The notes under the pieces: generated by a model
Told to the model about the DNA's origin: nothing
The model's input: only the letters and a program-made list of their open reading frames with translations
Databases searched by the model: none
In this document: positions 13,866 to 26,107 of the stretch, piece after piece
Layout: each line of letters begins with the position of its first letter
How positions within the stretch are numbered: position 1 is the first letter of the stretch
Made by a program: the position numbers and the translations under genes
Origin: Poecilobothrus nobilitatus
Taxonomy: Eukaryota; Arthropoda; Insecta; Diptera; Dolichopodidae
Assembly (NCBI GenBank): GCA_947095535.1
Contig: OX352774.1
Coordinates: 39,200,496-39,264,495 of the forward strand
DNA: 64,000 bases
Direction: 5' to 3'

Positions 13866-14295
13866 GAAGGAGCATAGGATTTTCATTTGACATTGCCATT
13901 TCACACGATTTGCTACTGCTGTTTTTGCATTCTCTCATGTAAGGTGGCATTACTTTCGTTCGTCTTTTATGGTGCGTCTTCAGAAGTGTTTTAGTAGCCC
14001 GAATACCTGCTGATGTTTTTACATTCTGTCATGTGAGGCTGCATTGCTTGAGTTCGGTGCATCAAGCAATTGCGGTGTGTCTCCAGGTATATTGGGCTAC
14101 TTCCTTGGAGATTCCACTCCAAGGTCATGCGGCTTATGTTTTCGTGAATTTATCTTAGCATGTGACCTATTCACCTACATTTCTTCTTTCTTGTTTCAGT
14201 ATGGTTTCCTCTTGTATAAGTCTCTACAGATTTTCGTTGCTTAGACCAGAATATTCTACGCAAGTAATATAATGCGTAGACAGCGATTAGGTAAC
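13866..14295 (-). pseudogene. LINE relic: C-terminal end of an endonuclease/reverse transcriptase ORF
   Basis: On the minus strand, about 14195 down to 14070 translates, with in-frame stops, to a segment containing IGHMLR, HENISR and LEWNLQG. This follows the consensus of the C-terminal tail common in insect endonuclease/reverse-transcriptase ORFs (IGHTLR, then ENI.R..LEWNPQG, then a basic WRR stretch). Two stops interrupt the visible part and the basic stretch is degraded. The segment is less AT-rich than the DNA around it, consistent with old coding sequence. The plus-strand open frame at 14044-14244 is a shadow of this relic. Confidence 0.7.
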
Positions 14296-16636
14296 CTCTG
14301 AAGTTTTTGGGTGATGTTGTTGAATATCATCCATATTTTACTACTATAGATAAGAACAAATTTTCAATATAATTATTTATTAGTTTTTATTAGTAATACA
14401 GGAAACTTTGAATCAGGTAATAAGATATAAAGTTTTAAAAGTCGAAAACATATTTATCAAAATTTTCTTCAAACAAAGTACAAATCGTAGCGCATATTGT
14501 AGTGACTTTAATTTTTATGTATATTTAAATATGAGGAAATAAATAAAATAATAATGAAGAATAATAATACTCGTACCTAATACCTAAATAAAATATTTCT
14601 ACACATGTTTTCATTGTATTTCAACGTATTTACAACAGAAAAGTATAAAAGTACTTTCCAAACTTCTAACAAATGATGTGAAATTAAAAAGATTATTATC
14701 TTTTATAAAAAAAAAACTTACCCCTGAAATAAAACTAACAAATCTCTCTAAAGATCAGATAAAATAATTTTGTTTATATTTAAATTCATTGCAACTAAAT
14801 TCCTGTCCATTGACATTATTTTTTATTCAAACTTTTCAAGTCTGTAATACAAATAAAAAAAAATATATATATATTTATTAAATAAATAAAACTGGATCTC
14901 AGCTAAGGTTATAATAACGTTTGATTAAAATTTTTGCACAAGAAAAGTTAGTTTAATAATAACAATTGCAACAGCAAAAAAAAAAAATAAAAAATAAAAA
15001 ATAAAAAAAAACGCTTTAACATCTGCTTCACCTTGATCTTACAGTATAACAAAATTTTAACGGTATATTTATATTTCACATATGTTAACAATATTAGATA
15101 CATAAATGTATATATTGTACATTAAGTTATTTATATATATGTATGCAATATATTTTATACTCGTATATGCATTTCCACTTAATTCATTTAACGTTACAAT
15201 TTAGCGTCAAGTTTCAAATCAATTCTCTTAATAGTTTACAGTTTACACTATTGGGTATAAAAAAGAATAAAAAAGAAAAAAAAAGTCACTATTCAAGTTC
15301 AACTTTTTTTTTTTTCCATCAGATTTACTTTTAATATCGTTGTCGTTATTTTGTTGTCTTCTTCATCTTTCAATTGTGCGTTCAGTTTTATTCCGCTTGA
15401 ATTCAACGTTTTCAATACATCATTTATAATTTTTTGTCAGTTAAGAAAAAAAAATTAAAAATTATTTAAAGATATTTTTCTTTATATATCACTAAAACTA
15501 TTAGGTACCTAAATTCCACTTATTTTGTTTGTAATGTCATTTTCTTATTTGAATGAAAGGAAAATTTTCAAAAGGGTTAAAATTGACCTAAAATAAAAGT
15601 TGTCAACAAAAAACAAAAAAAAAAAAAATATTTTATAAAAAATTAGAAGAGTAAAATTAAAAACAGTTTTTTTTTATTTTAAAATAAAATAATAAATATA
15701 GTTAAAATAATATTTATGTATCTTAACTGCCAAATCTTCAATTTTTTACACCATAGTCCCAAATGTATTAGTTGGGAATTTAAATAAATAGATTTTAATA
15801 AAATTACATGTAACATAAATTCTCTTTTAATCTATGTATTAGCTTTTCGTTCTTTATAATTTTAGCTCATAATTATCGTAATTATGTACACCAACTATTA
15901 TAATTATCGTTTATATATGGTGTTTAGCGAAAAACCTATCACAAAACTAAAGGATATTTTAGAGTTCAAAACTAACAAAAAATTATTTTAGATATGGGGT
16001 GTATTCTTAGTCGTTTGGGAGATATATGGGGTCTTAAAAATATTTTTCTCTCTTTAAATAATTTTATTTAGATTTTTGTCTATAAAATCGAGATTATATA
16101 AAATAGAATAAAGCAAAGTACAAAATTTAATAGGTTAATAAATTTCCCTTCTAAAACTTTGTCAATCAGATTTCTAGATCTTTTAGAATGGCATTTATTG
16201 GAGTCTGAAATTAAAAATTATTAAATTTTTTATCAACATGAATATCATTTAAAGCTGTTTTAAATGCTATTTATTATTAAAAAAATAACGGAATTAACTA
16301 ACATTTTTTTAGTGTCAATTATTCTCCTTTTCGCCTACATTTTAAACCTAATAACACTTATGTAACCCAAAAACTTTAAAAAAACTAAAAGATAACATAG
16401 AAATTTATTTTATTATTGCATTTTTTTTTTTTTTTTTGATTTAAAATTACAAAAGAATATTTTTATATTAATTTTCTAATTATATTCCTATAGATCTTCA
16501 GAACAACTTTTACATATAATATTTTTAATCATTATTTTCATACGAATAAAATCATTTCGATATGGTTGGCGTCAAGTCATCTTGTTATTTATTTATTTGT
16601 AATGACTGTAAAAAAACACAATAGTGACAACAACAG

Positions 16637-16668
<32 letters not shown>

Positions 16669-17399
16669 ACAAAATTTAAGTGTAAATTACTTTATAAAAA
16701 TAAAAAAAAAAAATTTTTCGAGTAATTCGAAAATATTACCCGGTTAATTGACTTAGAAAGAAGTAGTAACATATCATGGCTTTTACAATGTTTTCAATTA
16801 ATAAATATGGTAAAGTTAACAAACCAAAATCGTAAAGTAAATCTCCTTCATATTTTATTTTTTTCTTTTCATTATTTTACAAAATAGTCATTTTCTTAAA
16901 TTTTTCAAAAAATAAAAAAAAAAAATGTTCAATTTTTTAATATTTTTTTTTCTTTTTCTTTTATAGATTGTATTCAACTTTTTTTTTATCAGATCTTTTT
17001 TTTTTTTTTTTAAATAAAAATTATAATCATGTCAAAAAATTTTTGAGAGGAAAAACCAAAAAAAAAAAAAAAACGAAAAAACGAAAATTATTAAATTAAA
17101 ATTATAAACCTGATCTGTTGTAATAATAAATGTACCAAAAATAAAGATGTTTAAACAATTTAAAAATAGTTGATAGTTAAACATAAAATTAATTTATAAA
17201 AGAAATTGAACCGATTTGACCTATTAGAGCAAAGTTTAATAAAATTAATACAGTATTGGATACATAATTTGCAACAATAATTTTAATGTTGATAATAAAA
17301 TTAAAGGATTATTAATATAACATCAATTACATGTAATCAAATAATTTTTTAAATAATATTAAAAATGAAAATTATAAAATTTATTTTAATAAATTATTA
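14296..17399. other. AT-rich DNA without recognised feature
   Basis: A/T homopolymers continue to about 17.1 kb and then become rarer. Short open frames such as 15143-15334 show no domain or signal that would support a gene. Confidence 0.5.
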
Positions 17400-17700
17400 T
17401 TAATTATAATTATGATAATACATTATGTTCTTCTCTTGGAGGCATATAGGACCTCTATTAGATATTTCTATCGAACTTGGTTCGTGGCTATTATTTTGAC
17501 ATTTTTCCAGGATATATTAATTTTATTCAGTTTCAGAAGAATTGTTTGTCGCCAGTTATTGAAAACGGCGGTCGATCGTATTTTCGTAGCGGTGCCTTGG
17601 GGGTTTCAGTAATCAGTCTGGAGTCATTCTCAATATGTTTTTTTTTGTTATTTCTTAAGTGTAGCGTCCTTCTTTTTTATTGGAGTATTAACATATAATA
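17400..17700. other. unresolved patch of less AT-rich sequence
   Basis: Two overlapping plus-strand frames, at 17412-17612 (66 aa) and 17477-17698 (73 aa), cross a patch that is clearly less AT-rich than its surroundings. I recognise no domain in either. The patch could be the remnant of a coding gene or transposon. No start, splice site or stop arrangement could be defended. Confidence 0.25.
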
Positions 17701-19600
17701 ACATGTTTCATAACTGATTCCTCACATATAATAATGTTTGATAACTGATTCCTCACTTGTTAACAAATTATGCTCTGTGGAATATAACAAGTGAATATAT
17801 TATGTATATATCTATAATATCTTGATTAAACTACAATATTTTAAAAAGAAATGATCAGAATAAGTTTTAAAACTAAAGCTATTAAAATTTAATTTTTAAA
17901 ACAAAATTAATTTAAGCATTTTACAGTTAATTTATTAAAGACTATTTTTATTAAATTTAATTTATAAATGGGTTATTAATGGATTATAATATATATGTAA
18001 TATAATTTAAAATATAAAACAATAAGTCTATGTATAGATTAAATATCTGCTTGTTCAGGAAGATTTTTTGAATCCAAATAGTTAGGACTATATCGTCTTT
18101 CCAGTTGTGAACTCGTTTTAGTTTGGTAACCATAGAAAGTCTAATTTTATGAAGATTCAATTTATTTATAAGGATTCAGTTTTTTTCTTTTTTTTTTTAA
18201 TATATGTAAATTTAGAATTGACCAACTAAAAATTTAGATGTTAAAAATATGGTTAAGATTTATAACCTTGTAAAATACGTAAAACCATATAATAAATTGT
18301 TTAGAGATGTAAATGATGTAAAAAAATGAAATTAAATTTGATGGTTGAAAATGATAGATTTTTTGTGCAAAATGTTATACTTTTTAAAGAAATGAATTAG
18401 AATAAAATTAAACAGTTAGTTTAACATTTCATCACTTATATAAATGATTGATATGTATATACATAAACTAAGTTTATAAATAATGTTTTAAAAAAAGTAT
18501 GAGTTTTAAAACTAAAGTCATTCCATTTTAGTCATTCCAACCCATATCCGTATCTCTATCTCATTCTTACTTTGCATCGACTATACTGATTAATCAATTA
18601 GGGTATATCATCCCATTATATTGGTTACAGAAGATGATGAGTTTAGTGAGTAATAATGTAACACTATACCAAGGGAGTATAGATTTTTGTAATGTCTTTT
18701 GAGGATATAAAATCTCCTTTTTTAAGCAACAAAAAAGAAAAAGATATAAATTCATTATAATTATCAAAAATATTTTTCAAAGTATTTTTGTTAAAAAGAG
18801 AAGGTAGTTTAGCACACTCATAGGAAAAACACATGTTATCCCTGCTCCCCTATAGTATAATTCGATAATTTGCACTTATTTTTGAAAAAAAAAATATTAC
18901 ATAAGGGTTACCGCTTGGACTAGTTAAAAAGAATTATCAAAAAATAAATTTATATCAATAGAAAATGAAAACTATATGTTAAACACTCTCACTCAAGACA
19001 TATGTTACACTCTCTGTTGGACTTTTCAAGAACAAAACCAAATATTTAAAAAACAAATAAAAAGTTTTCAATGTAAACAAAACAAATATTCTAGCAAAAA
19101 CAGAATTTCGAAAAGAAAAACTTAAAGATTTTCCACAAAAAACTTTCTATAATAGAAAAGTAAGAATAACTGCGAGTAATACGCAATGATACCATTAGCC
19201 TTTAATTTATTGTAACCATAAAGTATTCTATAGTGTATATAAAAAGATTTCTTATATAAACAGTTTAGATTAACGATTTAACAAACAGTTTAAAATATGA
19301 CAGCTTAAGAAAATTGTGGTAACTTCAACTTTAAGAACTCTTTTAATTGAAGCAATAATTAAAATGAGAAAAAATAAAATTTTATTACAAAAATTTACTC
19401 TAATTTTCCTAAAAATTAACCTAATTGCAGTTTCTTGTTTATACAGTTAAAAGTTGATAAAATTAGTTTTATTTTTAAATACATATTATTAAGGCTGTGC
19501 TCCAACAGTCTTTTTTAAAAGTGTTAATGACTTTTTCCTATAGAAGAAGTAATGAAAAAAAGAGAAAAACGTTTGAATGTTAAAGTTTATAACTGAATTT
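17701..19600. other. AT-rich DNA without recognised feature
   Basis: Nothing recognised beyond a short local duplication around 17697-17755, where an ATAATATGTTTGATAACTGA-like phrase with CTGATTCCTCAC occurs twice. Confidence 0.5.
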
Positions 19601-20110
19601 GTATATAAAAACATTCATAAAATCTAACTTTATATTAAAATTTTTTTTGATTACGATGGAAAAAATTTAAAATATAAGATTTTGCGTATGAATTTTACAT
19701 ATCGCTATAACTATTGCGCCTAACAAAAAAAATCGAAATGTCAAAAATATTCCGAAAACTTGAAAAATTTACCTCTTTCTGTATTATAGAAATTCTATAT
19801 GCTGTCTCTTTTGATTTTTTTTGTTTACGATTCAAAAAATCTAAAAGAAAAGATTTTGCGCATGAATTTTACATATCGCTATAACTGTAGCGGCTAACAG
19901 AAAAAAACGAAATGTTAAAAATGTTTCAAAAAATTTTATCCACTTCTGTACTGTATAAATTTTATAAACTCTCTCTTTTGATTTTGGCTATAAAAAAGTC
20001 ACTATTACTTTTAAAAAGATTAGTGGAGCAAGGGTTTTAATTTTGAAACATTTTTGAAAAATTTATTTGCCGTTATTGAGTGTTTTGCTAGGTAGCGCGT
20101 CTGTAAGATG
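19601..20110. repeat. imperfect tandem duplication, period about 174 bp
   Basis: Two diverged units share AGATTTTGCG at 19677 and again at 19851, followed in both by ATGAATTTTACATATCGCTA and later by a CTCTCTTTT or CTGTCTCTTTT phrase. The spacing gives a 174-bp period. The text resembles central tandem repeats of non-autonomous elements seen further on, but no terminal structures were found. Confidence 0.6.
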
Positions 20111-21099
20111 TCATTAATTATCAATAATTATTTCCCATATAAGGCTAATATTTAATTTGAATTAAGTCCTAATAAAATCTTTTTTTACTGCACTGTATTT
20201 ATTATAACATTTGTAAATATAATATTTCTTAGAAATTGTTCAATTAATTTTATTCGAAAGTAAAATTTATCATGGCATTAATCCAAATTCTGGCTTGTTA
20301 CAACAATAATACTGGAAATTTAACAAATTTTTAAGTTGTTGAACTTTTATTTACCAAAAAAAAAAAATGAAAGATATAAAAATTGAATTTTAAATAAAAA
20401 AATTAAAAAAAAATTTAAAAAAAAAAAATATCAGTGTTTATAATTTACTAATTGAAACTAAACAAAAAAAAAAAAAAAAATAACTATGTGCGAAAATGTT
20501 GTTGAACTTGTTTAATTTTTTGTTTTTCAATTGTTGTTCGATTTGATTGTTATGATTGTTTAAAAAAGTTCAATTTATTTTGTAATTCAAATTTTTTATA
20601 ACCTTCAAATTTTTATATGAATTATATGAATTTTATGTTAAATCAACCAAAATTAATAATTTATTTATTTTAATCAGTTTTTTTTTTAAATAGTATGTAT
20701 TGAATTCGAATCGAACAGAACATTTTATAATATTTCTAACTAGTAGTTGATGCATTATGCATTACAATATGCTTTTGAAATTGAATTATGTGCTTAAATT
20801 AAATTACTTCTTGATAATTTATTTTTACTGTTATTTTTTTTATATGTAACTAACTAAACTCGGGTTCTTTTTGTTTCATGGGTTCTTTCAAATATTTGTT
20901 TTTTCTTATTACAAAAAAAAAAAAAAACAAAACAAAATTGTATCAGCATAAATCAAAACAATGTGATCATTAAAATTCACATTCACATTATTTCAAATCA
21001 TTAAATCAAATCAAAATCAAAGTCGGTAACACTTGTTAAAAAGGTGAAACATTTTAGAAATAATTTAACAAATGTTTAGAAATAATTAATTTAAAAAAT
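20111..21099. other. AT-rich DNA without recognised feature
   Basis: Nothing recognised. Poly-A runs lie near 20405-20432 and 20463-20480. Confidence 0.5.
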
Positions 21100-22040
21100 T
21101 TCTTTTGCCGGCATTTAAGAAAGTCGACCAAACCGTTTTTAATTTAGATAGAAAATACGAAAGATATTTTAAAAAAGTTATCACAAAAAAAAAAAGTTAA
21201 GACTTTCTTTTGGTTAAAAGTACTCCTGTGCAAAATTGGACATAATACGCTTGGATTTTTTTTTTTGCTGAATTGTTGTGCCGAAATGGGTTAACGAATT
21301 ACAAGTATGTTATTAGAGTCATATCCACTGTCAATTATCAATACATATATAATAACTGAAGGTAATCGATTAATCTACTGTCAACCGGGTACACATGTAT
21401 ACGATTTGAAAGTAAATGCTCTATTGTCAAGGAGCAAAACATATTCAAAATTTGAAAGCATTCGGTTAATATACGTTTTTAATTTAGAGTGGAAAAAAAT
21501 ATTTGAAAAATGTTTCGTAACGGCCGCAACGGGTGATAATGAATTAAGCAACTATTGTCATGGTAAATTTTAAAATTGAAAGTCACTCGGTCATATCGTT
21601 TAGCCAAGGGAACGAAAAAATCCAAAAACTCTATGCTGAAAAGAGTTAACGAGTCGAAAAAAAAAACAGTTCTTGATCTTTTCGAAGTTCATTCAAAAAC
21701 ATTCCTGCAAAGTTTGGTTTCAATTAAATGAACAGTTAAATGTTAATTTTGAATGAAAATAAAATTATCCCATCAGACAAACAAATAACCAATTAATTGA
21801 GTAGATTCATTTTCAATTCAAATTTTTTTGTGTTTGATAGAGCGAATTGTAGACTACTTTTACACGAAAACCCTGCAATCGATTATATACCCTTTAAGTT
21901 AACTTACATAGAAAATGTTAAAGAACCCTTGATTTGCGATAAACCTACAGTTAAGTTTTTAGATAGCATTGTCTCGATTATATTTGAATGTTGGCCACTA
22001 AGAAAAGTCCTAAGAAATTTATTAAATACTTAAACAAAAA
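21100..22040. other. unresolved repetitive or degraded coding region
   Basis: Two plus-strand frames (21307-21573, 88 aa; 21797-22033, 78 aa) are open across less AT-rich sequence. The DNA also shows recurring phrases, such as a GAAAGCATTCGGTTAATAT-like phrase and GAAAGTCACTCGGTCATATC, which argues for repeat-derived text instead of an exon pair. I recognise no domain. The two frames differ, and no GT-AG pair joining them was convincing. It could be a decayed non-autonomous element or remains of a neighbouring gene. Confidence 0.25.
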
Positions 22041-22391
22041 AATTAAATAAATTACCTATTAAAAAGTTGAACTTTTAATTAATTGTATTCTGATAGATAA
22101 TGATTTTCACCATATTTATGAAAACTTTCACCCATATTTTTATTTTACTCATATTTTTCAATATTCTCTATTATTGCTCTAATTATTATCATAAATCATG
22201 GATTAAACTGGCAAAAGGAAATAAAATTGACATTGAAATTTGAAACAGATTCAGACAGAATACACGAAATTCAGTGAATATTAGAAAAAATTGTTAAAAA
22301 TTACAGAAAAATATTATTATTTGATGCATAAAATTTTAAATTATTTATTATTTTAGGGCTTTGTTTCAGATCAATGAATTTTTCAATTTAC
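22041..22391. other. AT-rich upstream DNA of the first cuticle gene
   Basis: No feature recognised upstream of the core promoter that starts at 22392. Confidence 0.4.
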
Positions 22392-22428
22392 TATAAAAAG
22401 TATTTCAATTTATTTTTAATTAGTCAGT
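22392..22428 (+). promoter_or_regulatory. core promoter of the first cuticular gene (TATA + TCAGT)
   Basis: A TATAAAAA box at 22392-22399 is followed 32 bp later by TCAGT at 22424-22428, a classic arthropod initiator. The predicted start of transcription lies about 80 bp before the ATG at 22505. The initiator class matches that of the N-class genes further on. Confidence 0.7.
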
Positions 22429-22504
22429 TTTAAAAAAACCTTGAAGTAGTTTAGTTGAGGAAACAAAAAAGATAAATCGATCGATCCCCTAATAAAAAAT
22501 AAAA

Positions 22505-22916
22505 ATGCATTATATAAAATTAAATGAATTAATATTTTTAATTACATTATTTATATTTGTAAATAGTTACAATCATGGTCATCATCATCATCATTCTCTT
22601 CCATTTTATAAATTTAATTATGGTGTAAAAGATCCCCATACTGGAGATATTAAACAACAATGGGAGACTCGTGACGGTGATAAAGTTAATGGTGAGATTG
22701 TAAACCGTTATAGCTTTTAATAATAAATTTTTCTTTAATCGATTTATCAATTAGGAGCTTATGAATTAAATGATGCTGATGGTACTAAACGAATTGTAGA
22801 ATATATGGCAGACAAACATAATGGTTTTAATGCAATTGTAAAAAAAATTGGCCATGCTGGTCATTATGGTAAGAATATTTAAAAAAGTTTTTATCATTAC
22901 CGGTTTTATTTTTTCA

Positions 22917-22957
<41 letters not shown>

Positions 22958-23061
22958 TTTTAATAGCACATGCACCCAAACTTTATGGTCATCACAGACA
23001 TGGTCATCATGGTTATCGTGGACCGGCTGTTAGTTATTCAAATGTTTATTTACATCATTAA
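22505..23061 (+). CDS. RR-2 cuticular protein, singleton with canonical RR-2 core
   Basis: Three exons, 22505-22691, 22755-22868 and 22967-23061, joined by phase-1 GT-AG introns, encode 131 residues. Residues 1-21 are a hydrophobic signal peptide. HGHHHHH follows at 24-30, then the RR domain from about Tyr35 to residue 98, with [42 protein letters not shown]. The ETRDGD block is the standard RR-2 form, whereas all later genes in the cluster have EHGDGHN, so this may be closest to the ancestral sequence. The tail is His/Arg/Gly-rich and ends [10 protein letters not shown]-2 proteins bind chitin in secreted cuticle; that role is inferred from the family. Intron 2 contains a pure AT dinucleotide array (about 22922-22953). 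An AATAAA overlaps the stop region and another lies at 23101. The minus-strand frames here are shadows. Confidence 0.93.
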
Positions 23062-23475
23062 TAAATAGAATTAATTAGAATTTTTTATATACTTATATTA
23101 AATAAATTATCAAATAATGTTAAACTTTTATACTTTTATACTTTGAACTATATAATATGTTTCAATTAAAGACTAATAAATTGTTGTTAAATTAAATTAA
23201 TATTTTTTAATTTTTTTTTTATAAATGAACGGCCGATTTTATCACTTATATTTTTAGTATACTTCAATTAATGTGCGTTAATAAATTTTCACATACATTT
23301 TTTAAAACAATTAAACCACACTCACATTTTGCAGTGGTGGTTGGCATAAATTAATTTTTTTTGACAAAATTCAAGATATCTAGCGTAATTAGACACTGAG
23401 TTATGGTAATATAAAAGAGCATTTGTTTGACTTTAAAAAATTTTTAACATTAAAATTTGAGGGTCTTATGAAAGG
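23062..23475. other. 3' flank, nothing recognised
   Basis: Contains likely polyadenylation signals just after the upstream gene and otherwise no recognised feature. Confidence 0.4.
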
Positions 23476-24060
23476 TAAACAAGGTAGAATGAAAACCAAT
23501 GGTTTTTAAATGCGCACATTTTTCAAAAGACAATACAAACAATTTAGAATACTGTGACTTAAATTATATGCAGCTGATTTTGCAAAGTTGCAAAATATGA
23601 TTTGACAAAATATAAGAATATCACTAAATGGTATGAACATTGTAAACGTGTTGCATGTGGATGGGATTTAAATGTATAAGGTTGTTAAGATTTCAAAAGA
23701 TTCTTTTAAAGAAAAGAACTGAATAACCGCAGCTACATATAATAGAAAAATGTATAAATGTACCATAAAAAAAATTGTGAAAAATTAAGAGACAATGTGT
23801 CTTCAATTTTAAGGCAACCGTACATAATTAAGAAAAGCAAATTTTAACAAATTTTTAATTTTTGAGCCTAAATAGCTCTTAAATTGGTGGTGGTATAAAA
23901 AATATTTCTGTGGTAGCTTATACTAATTCCAAAAATATTTTTTTTCTTTCAAAATTTGAACACTATGAACATTATATGAATATCAGCTGTAAGTTTTGCA
24001 GAGGAATTAATGTCATAAAAAATGTGTGAAAATGTGAAAAATTTTCTTTACATCTTACTA
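23476..24060 (-). mobile_element. HINE-like element fragment, D family
   Basis: Read on the minus strand, the fragment ends with a stem AAAACC-ATT-GGTTTT (23492-23506) followed by CATTCTACCTTGTTTACC, which is the 3'-end layout of the full element at 46.7-49.0 kb. The interior (about 23830-23970) matches one unit of that element's 477-bp tandem repeat, including the GAGCCTAAATAGCTCTTAAA and CTTATACTAATTC phrases. The 5' end with its GTCC array is missing. Confidence 0.65.
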
Positions 24061-24429
24061 GATCTATCTAAGAAAAAGTGAGAATATCTGCATTTATTGA
24101 TCCAGCTAATTTTTTATTAACAAAAAACCAAATATTGTTCATTTTTGCTAAATATTTTGGAAGTATCTTCTTAGCAATAATTAGCTATAAAGGTCTATGC
24201 CTAAAATTAGTATTTAAATATTGTATGACAAAATATAATAAGAACTTATCCAAAAACAACTTAAAATCTTTAAAGTTTATATATTTTTAAAAATAAATTT
24301 CAATTGGCTTACCCCTATAAATTGTTTAAATCTGTTTAAGAATAATGACCACGTTTTGTTTTAATGTCACCTATTATCAAAAAATTATCTCCAATGCCGT
24401 TTAAAATTTTTTTCATAATGCCATATATA
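24061..24429. other. AT-rich DNA, nothing recognised
   Basis: The open frame at 24078-24290 has no domain and spans the end of the HINE-like fragment. It is not supported as a gene. Confidence 0.4.
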
Positions 24430-25715
24430 CAAAATTGAGGTATCATTTAAATTTTAATAAAAAAAGACTTTTTTTTTGAAATATTAAATATATTTTTATT
24501 TTAATTTATTACAAATAGGTTCCGTTTAATAATCAAAAATTATGTCTGTGGCCCCCTCTACTACTTCGGCAAGCTTCCAATCTTTTACCAAAATTCTGAA
24601 TCACGTTGTTCAATAAACTGTTCTCAATGGTTGAAATCTGCTCGATAATGTTGTTTTTAAGCTCTTGAATTGTTGTGGGATTATTGTTGTACACTTTCGA
24701 TTTCACAAAACCCCACAAAAAAAATCCAACGGTGTCAAATCGCACGATCTTGGTGGCCACATCACTCCTCCTCTACGAGAAATAATGCGATCTTCGAACT
24801 TTTCCTTCAAAAGATCCATTGTTTCTCTTGCTGTGTGGCAAGTGGCACCGTCCTGTTGAAACCACATATTCTCTACGTCCAAATCATTAATTTCCCGCCA
24901 CAAAAAGCTTCGGATCATCTCCCTGTAGCGATTTCCATTGACCGTAATCGCATTTCCATTTGCGTTTTCAAAACAATATGGTCCGATGATTCCTCCTGAC
25001 CACAAACCACACCAAACCGTAATTTTTTGTGGATGTACTGGTTGCTCTAAGATAACTCTTGGATTCTCTTCACCCCAAATGCGGCAATTCTGTTTATTGA
25101 CGTAGCCATTGAGCTGGAAATGAGCTTCGTCGGTGAAGATTATTTTGTTAAAAAAATTCTCATTTTCTTCTTGTTTTTCGATTGTCCAAGAAACGAATTG
25201 CCGACGTAATGCATGGTCAGTTGGTTTTAATTCTTGCGTCAGCTGGATCTTATAAGCCTTTAAATGGAGATCGCGATGCAAAATGTTGAATAATGTGGAT
25301 GGTTTGATGTTTAATTGCTGCGAACGATGACGAATGGAAGTTTTTGGATCTTCTTCCAACACTTCTGCTCACAGCTGCTACATTCTCGGTTGAACGGCCA
25401 CTAAGTTGATAAATGTTGCCTCTGTTATCAAGAACAGATCCAGTTTCTAGAAATTTATCAACCATCAGCTTGATGGCACGATTTGTTGGAGCATTTTCTC
25501 TACCAAATTTTGCTCGAAATTTCCTAATTACATCTCGAAAACTTTTACCATTTTCAAAAACTGTTGTAATAACAAAAACACGTTGTTCCTTCGTGTAACG
25601 TTCCATATTAACTAACCGGAATGTATTTAGAATATACCTAAAAAAAATTCCAGGTAGAAAAAAAATGGCGGCAAAATCAAAATGATACCTCAATTTTGAA
25701 CACCCTTTATATATA
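24430..25715 (-). mobile_element. Tc1/mariner transposon, D-41-D type, frameshifted
   Basis: The inverted terminal sequence CAAAATTGAGGTATCATTT lies at 24430-24448, and its exact complement at 25680-25698. The right end runs on into AACACCCTTTATATATA, typical of a mariner end beside a TA target, while the left outer end looks eroded. Between them a minus-strand transposase of normal mariner size is split over three frames. Total length of about 1.3 kb fits an autonomous mariner that has lost function. Confidence 0.9.
24533..25606 (-). pseudogene. mariner-family transposase, broken by two frameshifts
   Basis: The ATG at 25606 opens an N-terminal helix-turn-helix region (MERYTKEQRVFVITTVFENG). 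The frame is lost around 25355-25380, in the stretch before the EEDPKTSIRHRSQQL block. The middle frame (to about 24715) carries the catalytic core: FTDEAHF, then WFQQDGATCHTA, then PPRSCDLTPLDFF. Counting from Asp of QQD to Asp of PLD gives 41 intervening residues, i.e. a D-D41D enzyme, a spacing reported for rosa/VISITOR-like lineages. A second frameshift at the A8 run near 24717-24724 moves LWGFVKSKVY and the C terminus into another frame ending at 24533. The enzyme would catalyse cut-and-paste transposition; this copy cannot make it. No in-frame stop was noticed within each segment, so decay looks fairly recent. Confidence 0.9.
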
Positions 25716-26107
25716 CAAATAATAATATAATACAATTTATTTACATATAGATTCAATTTTGCAATATAACCTTAAACTTAAATTTTAATTTTTTATAAAA
25801 CCCCCTTTTGAAATTAATCTTAAAAATATATTTGATTTACTAATCAAATATTTTTTTTTAGATAATTAAGTAAATGTTTCAATTTTTTTTTTTTTTTTTG
25901 ATAAAACATTTAACGCTTAATTAAGGTACAAATAATTAAAATTTATTTAGTAATATTATCTGGTATGGATACCTCTGGTGTTAAAGTTAGTTTCACTTCA
26001 TTTACTTTAAATTTGAATAGTAAAAAATTTTCAGAATTCGAAAAAATTGTAAAAAAGAATTGTAAATTCAATTAATTTAAAACATCCATAATTTCAATAT
26101 AGCAACT
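25716..26107. other. upstream region of the second cuticular gene
   Basis: No strong TATA plus initiator pair was found in the 130 bp before the ATG, unlike every other gene of the cluster. A T16 run lies near 25885-25900. Confidence 0.4.

Noticed and set aside
17412..17698. Small membrane protein gene
   Set aside because: Two overlapping frames, no recognisable domain, no promoter or splice support. Kept only as an unresolved patch.
22547..22975. Two minus-strand proteins opposite the first cuticular gene
   Set aside because: Met-rich and Tyr-Ile-rich stretches are the reverse translation of the His run and of the AT microsatellite in intron 2.
24533..25756. Three separate minus-strand proteins and two plus-strand frames
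   Set aside because: The minus-strand pieces are one frameshifted mariner transposase and the plus-strand frames are its shadows.
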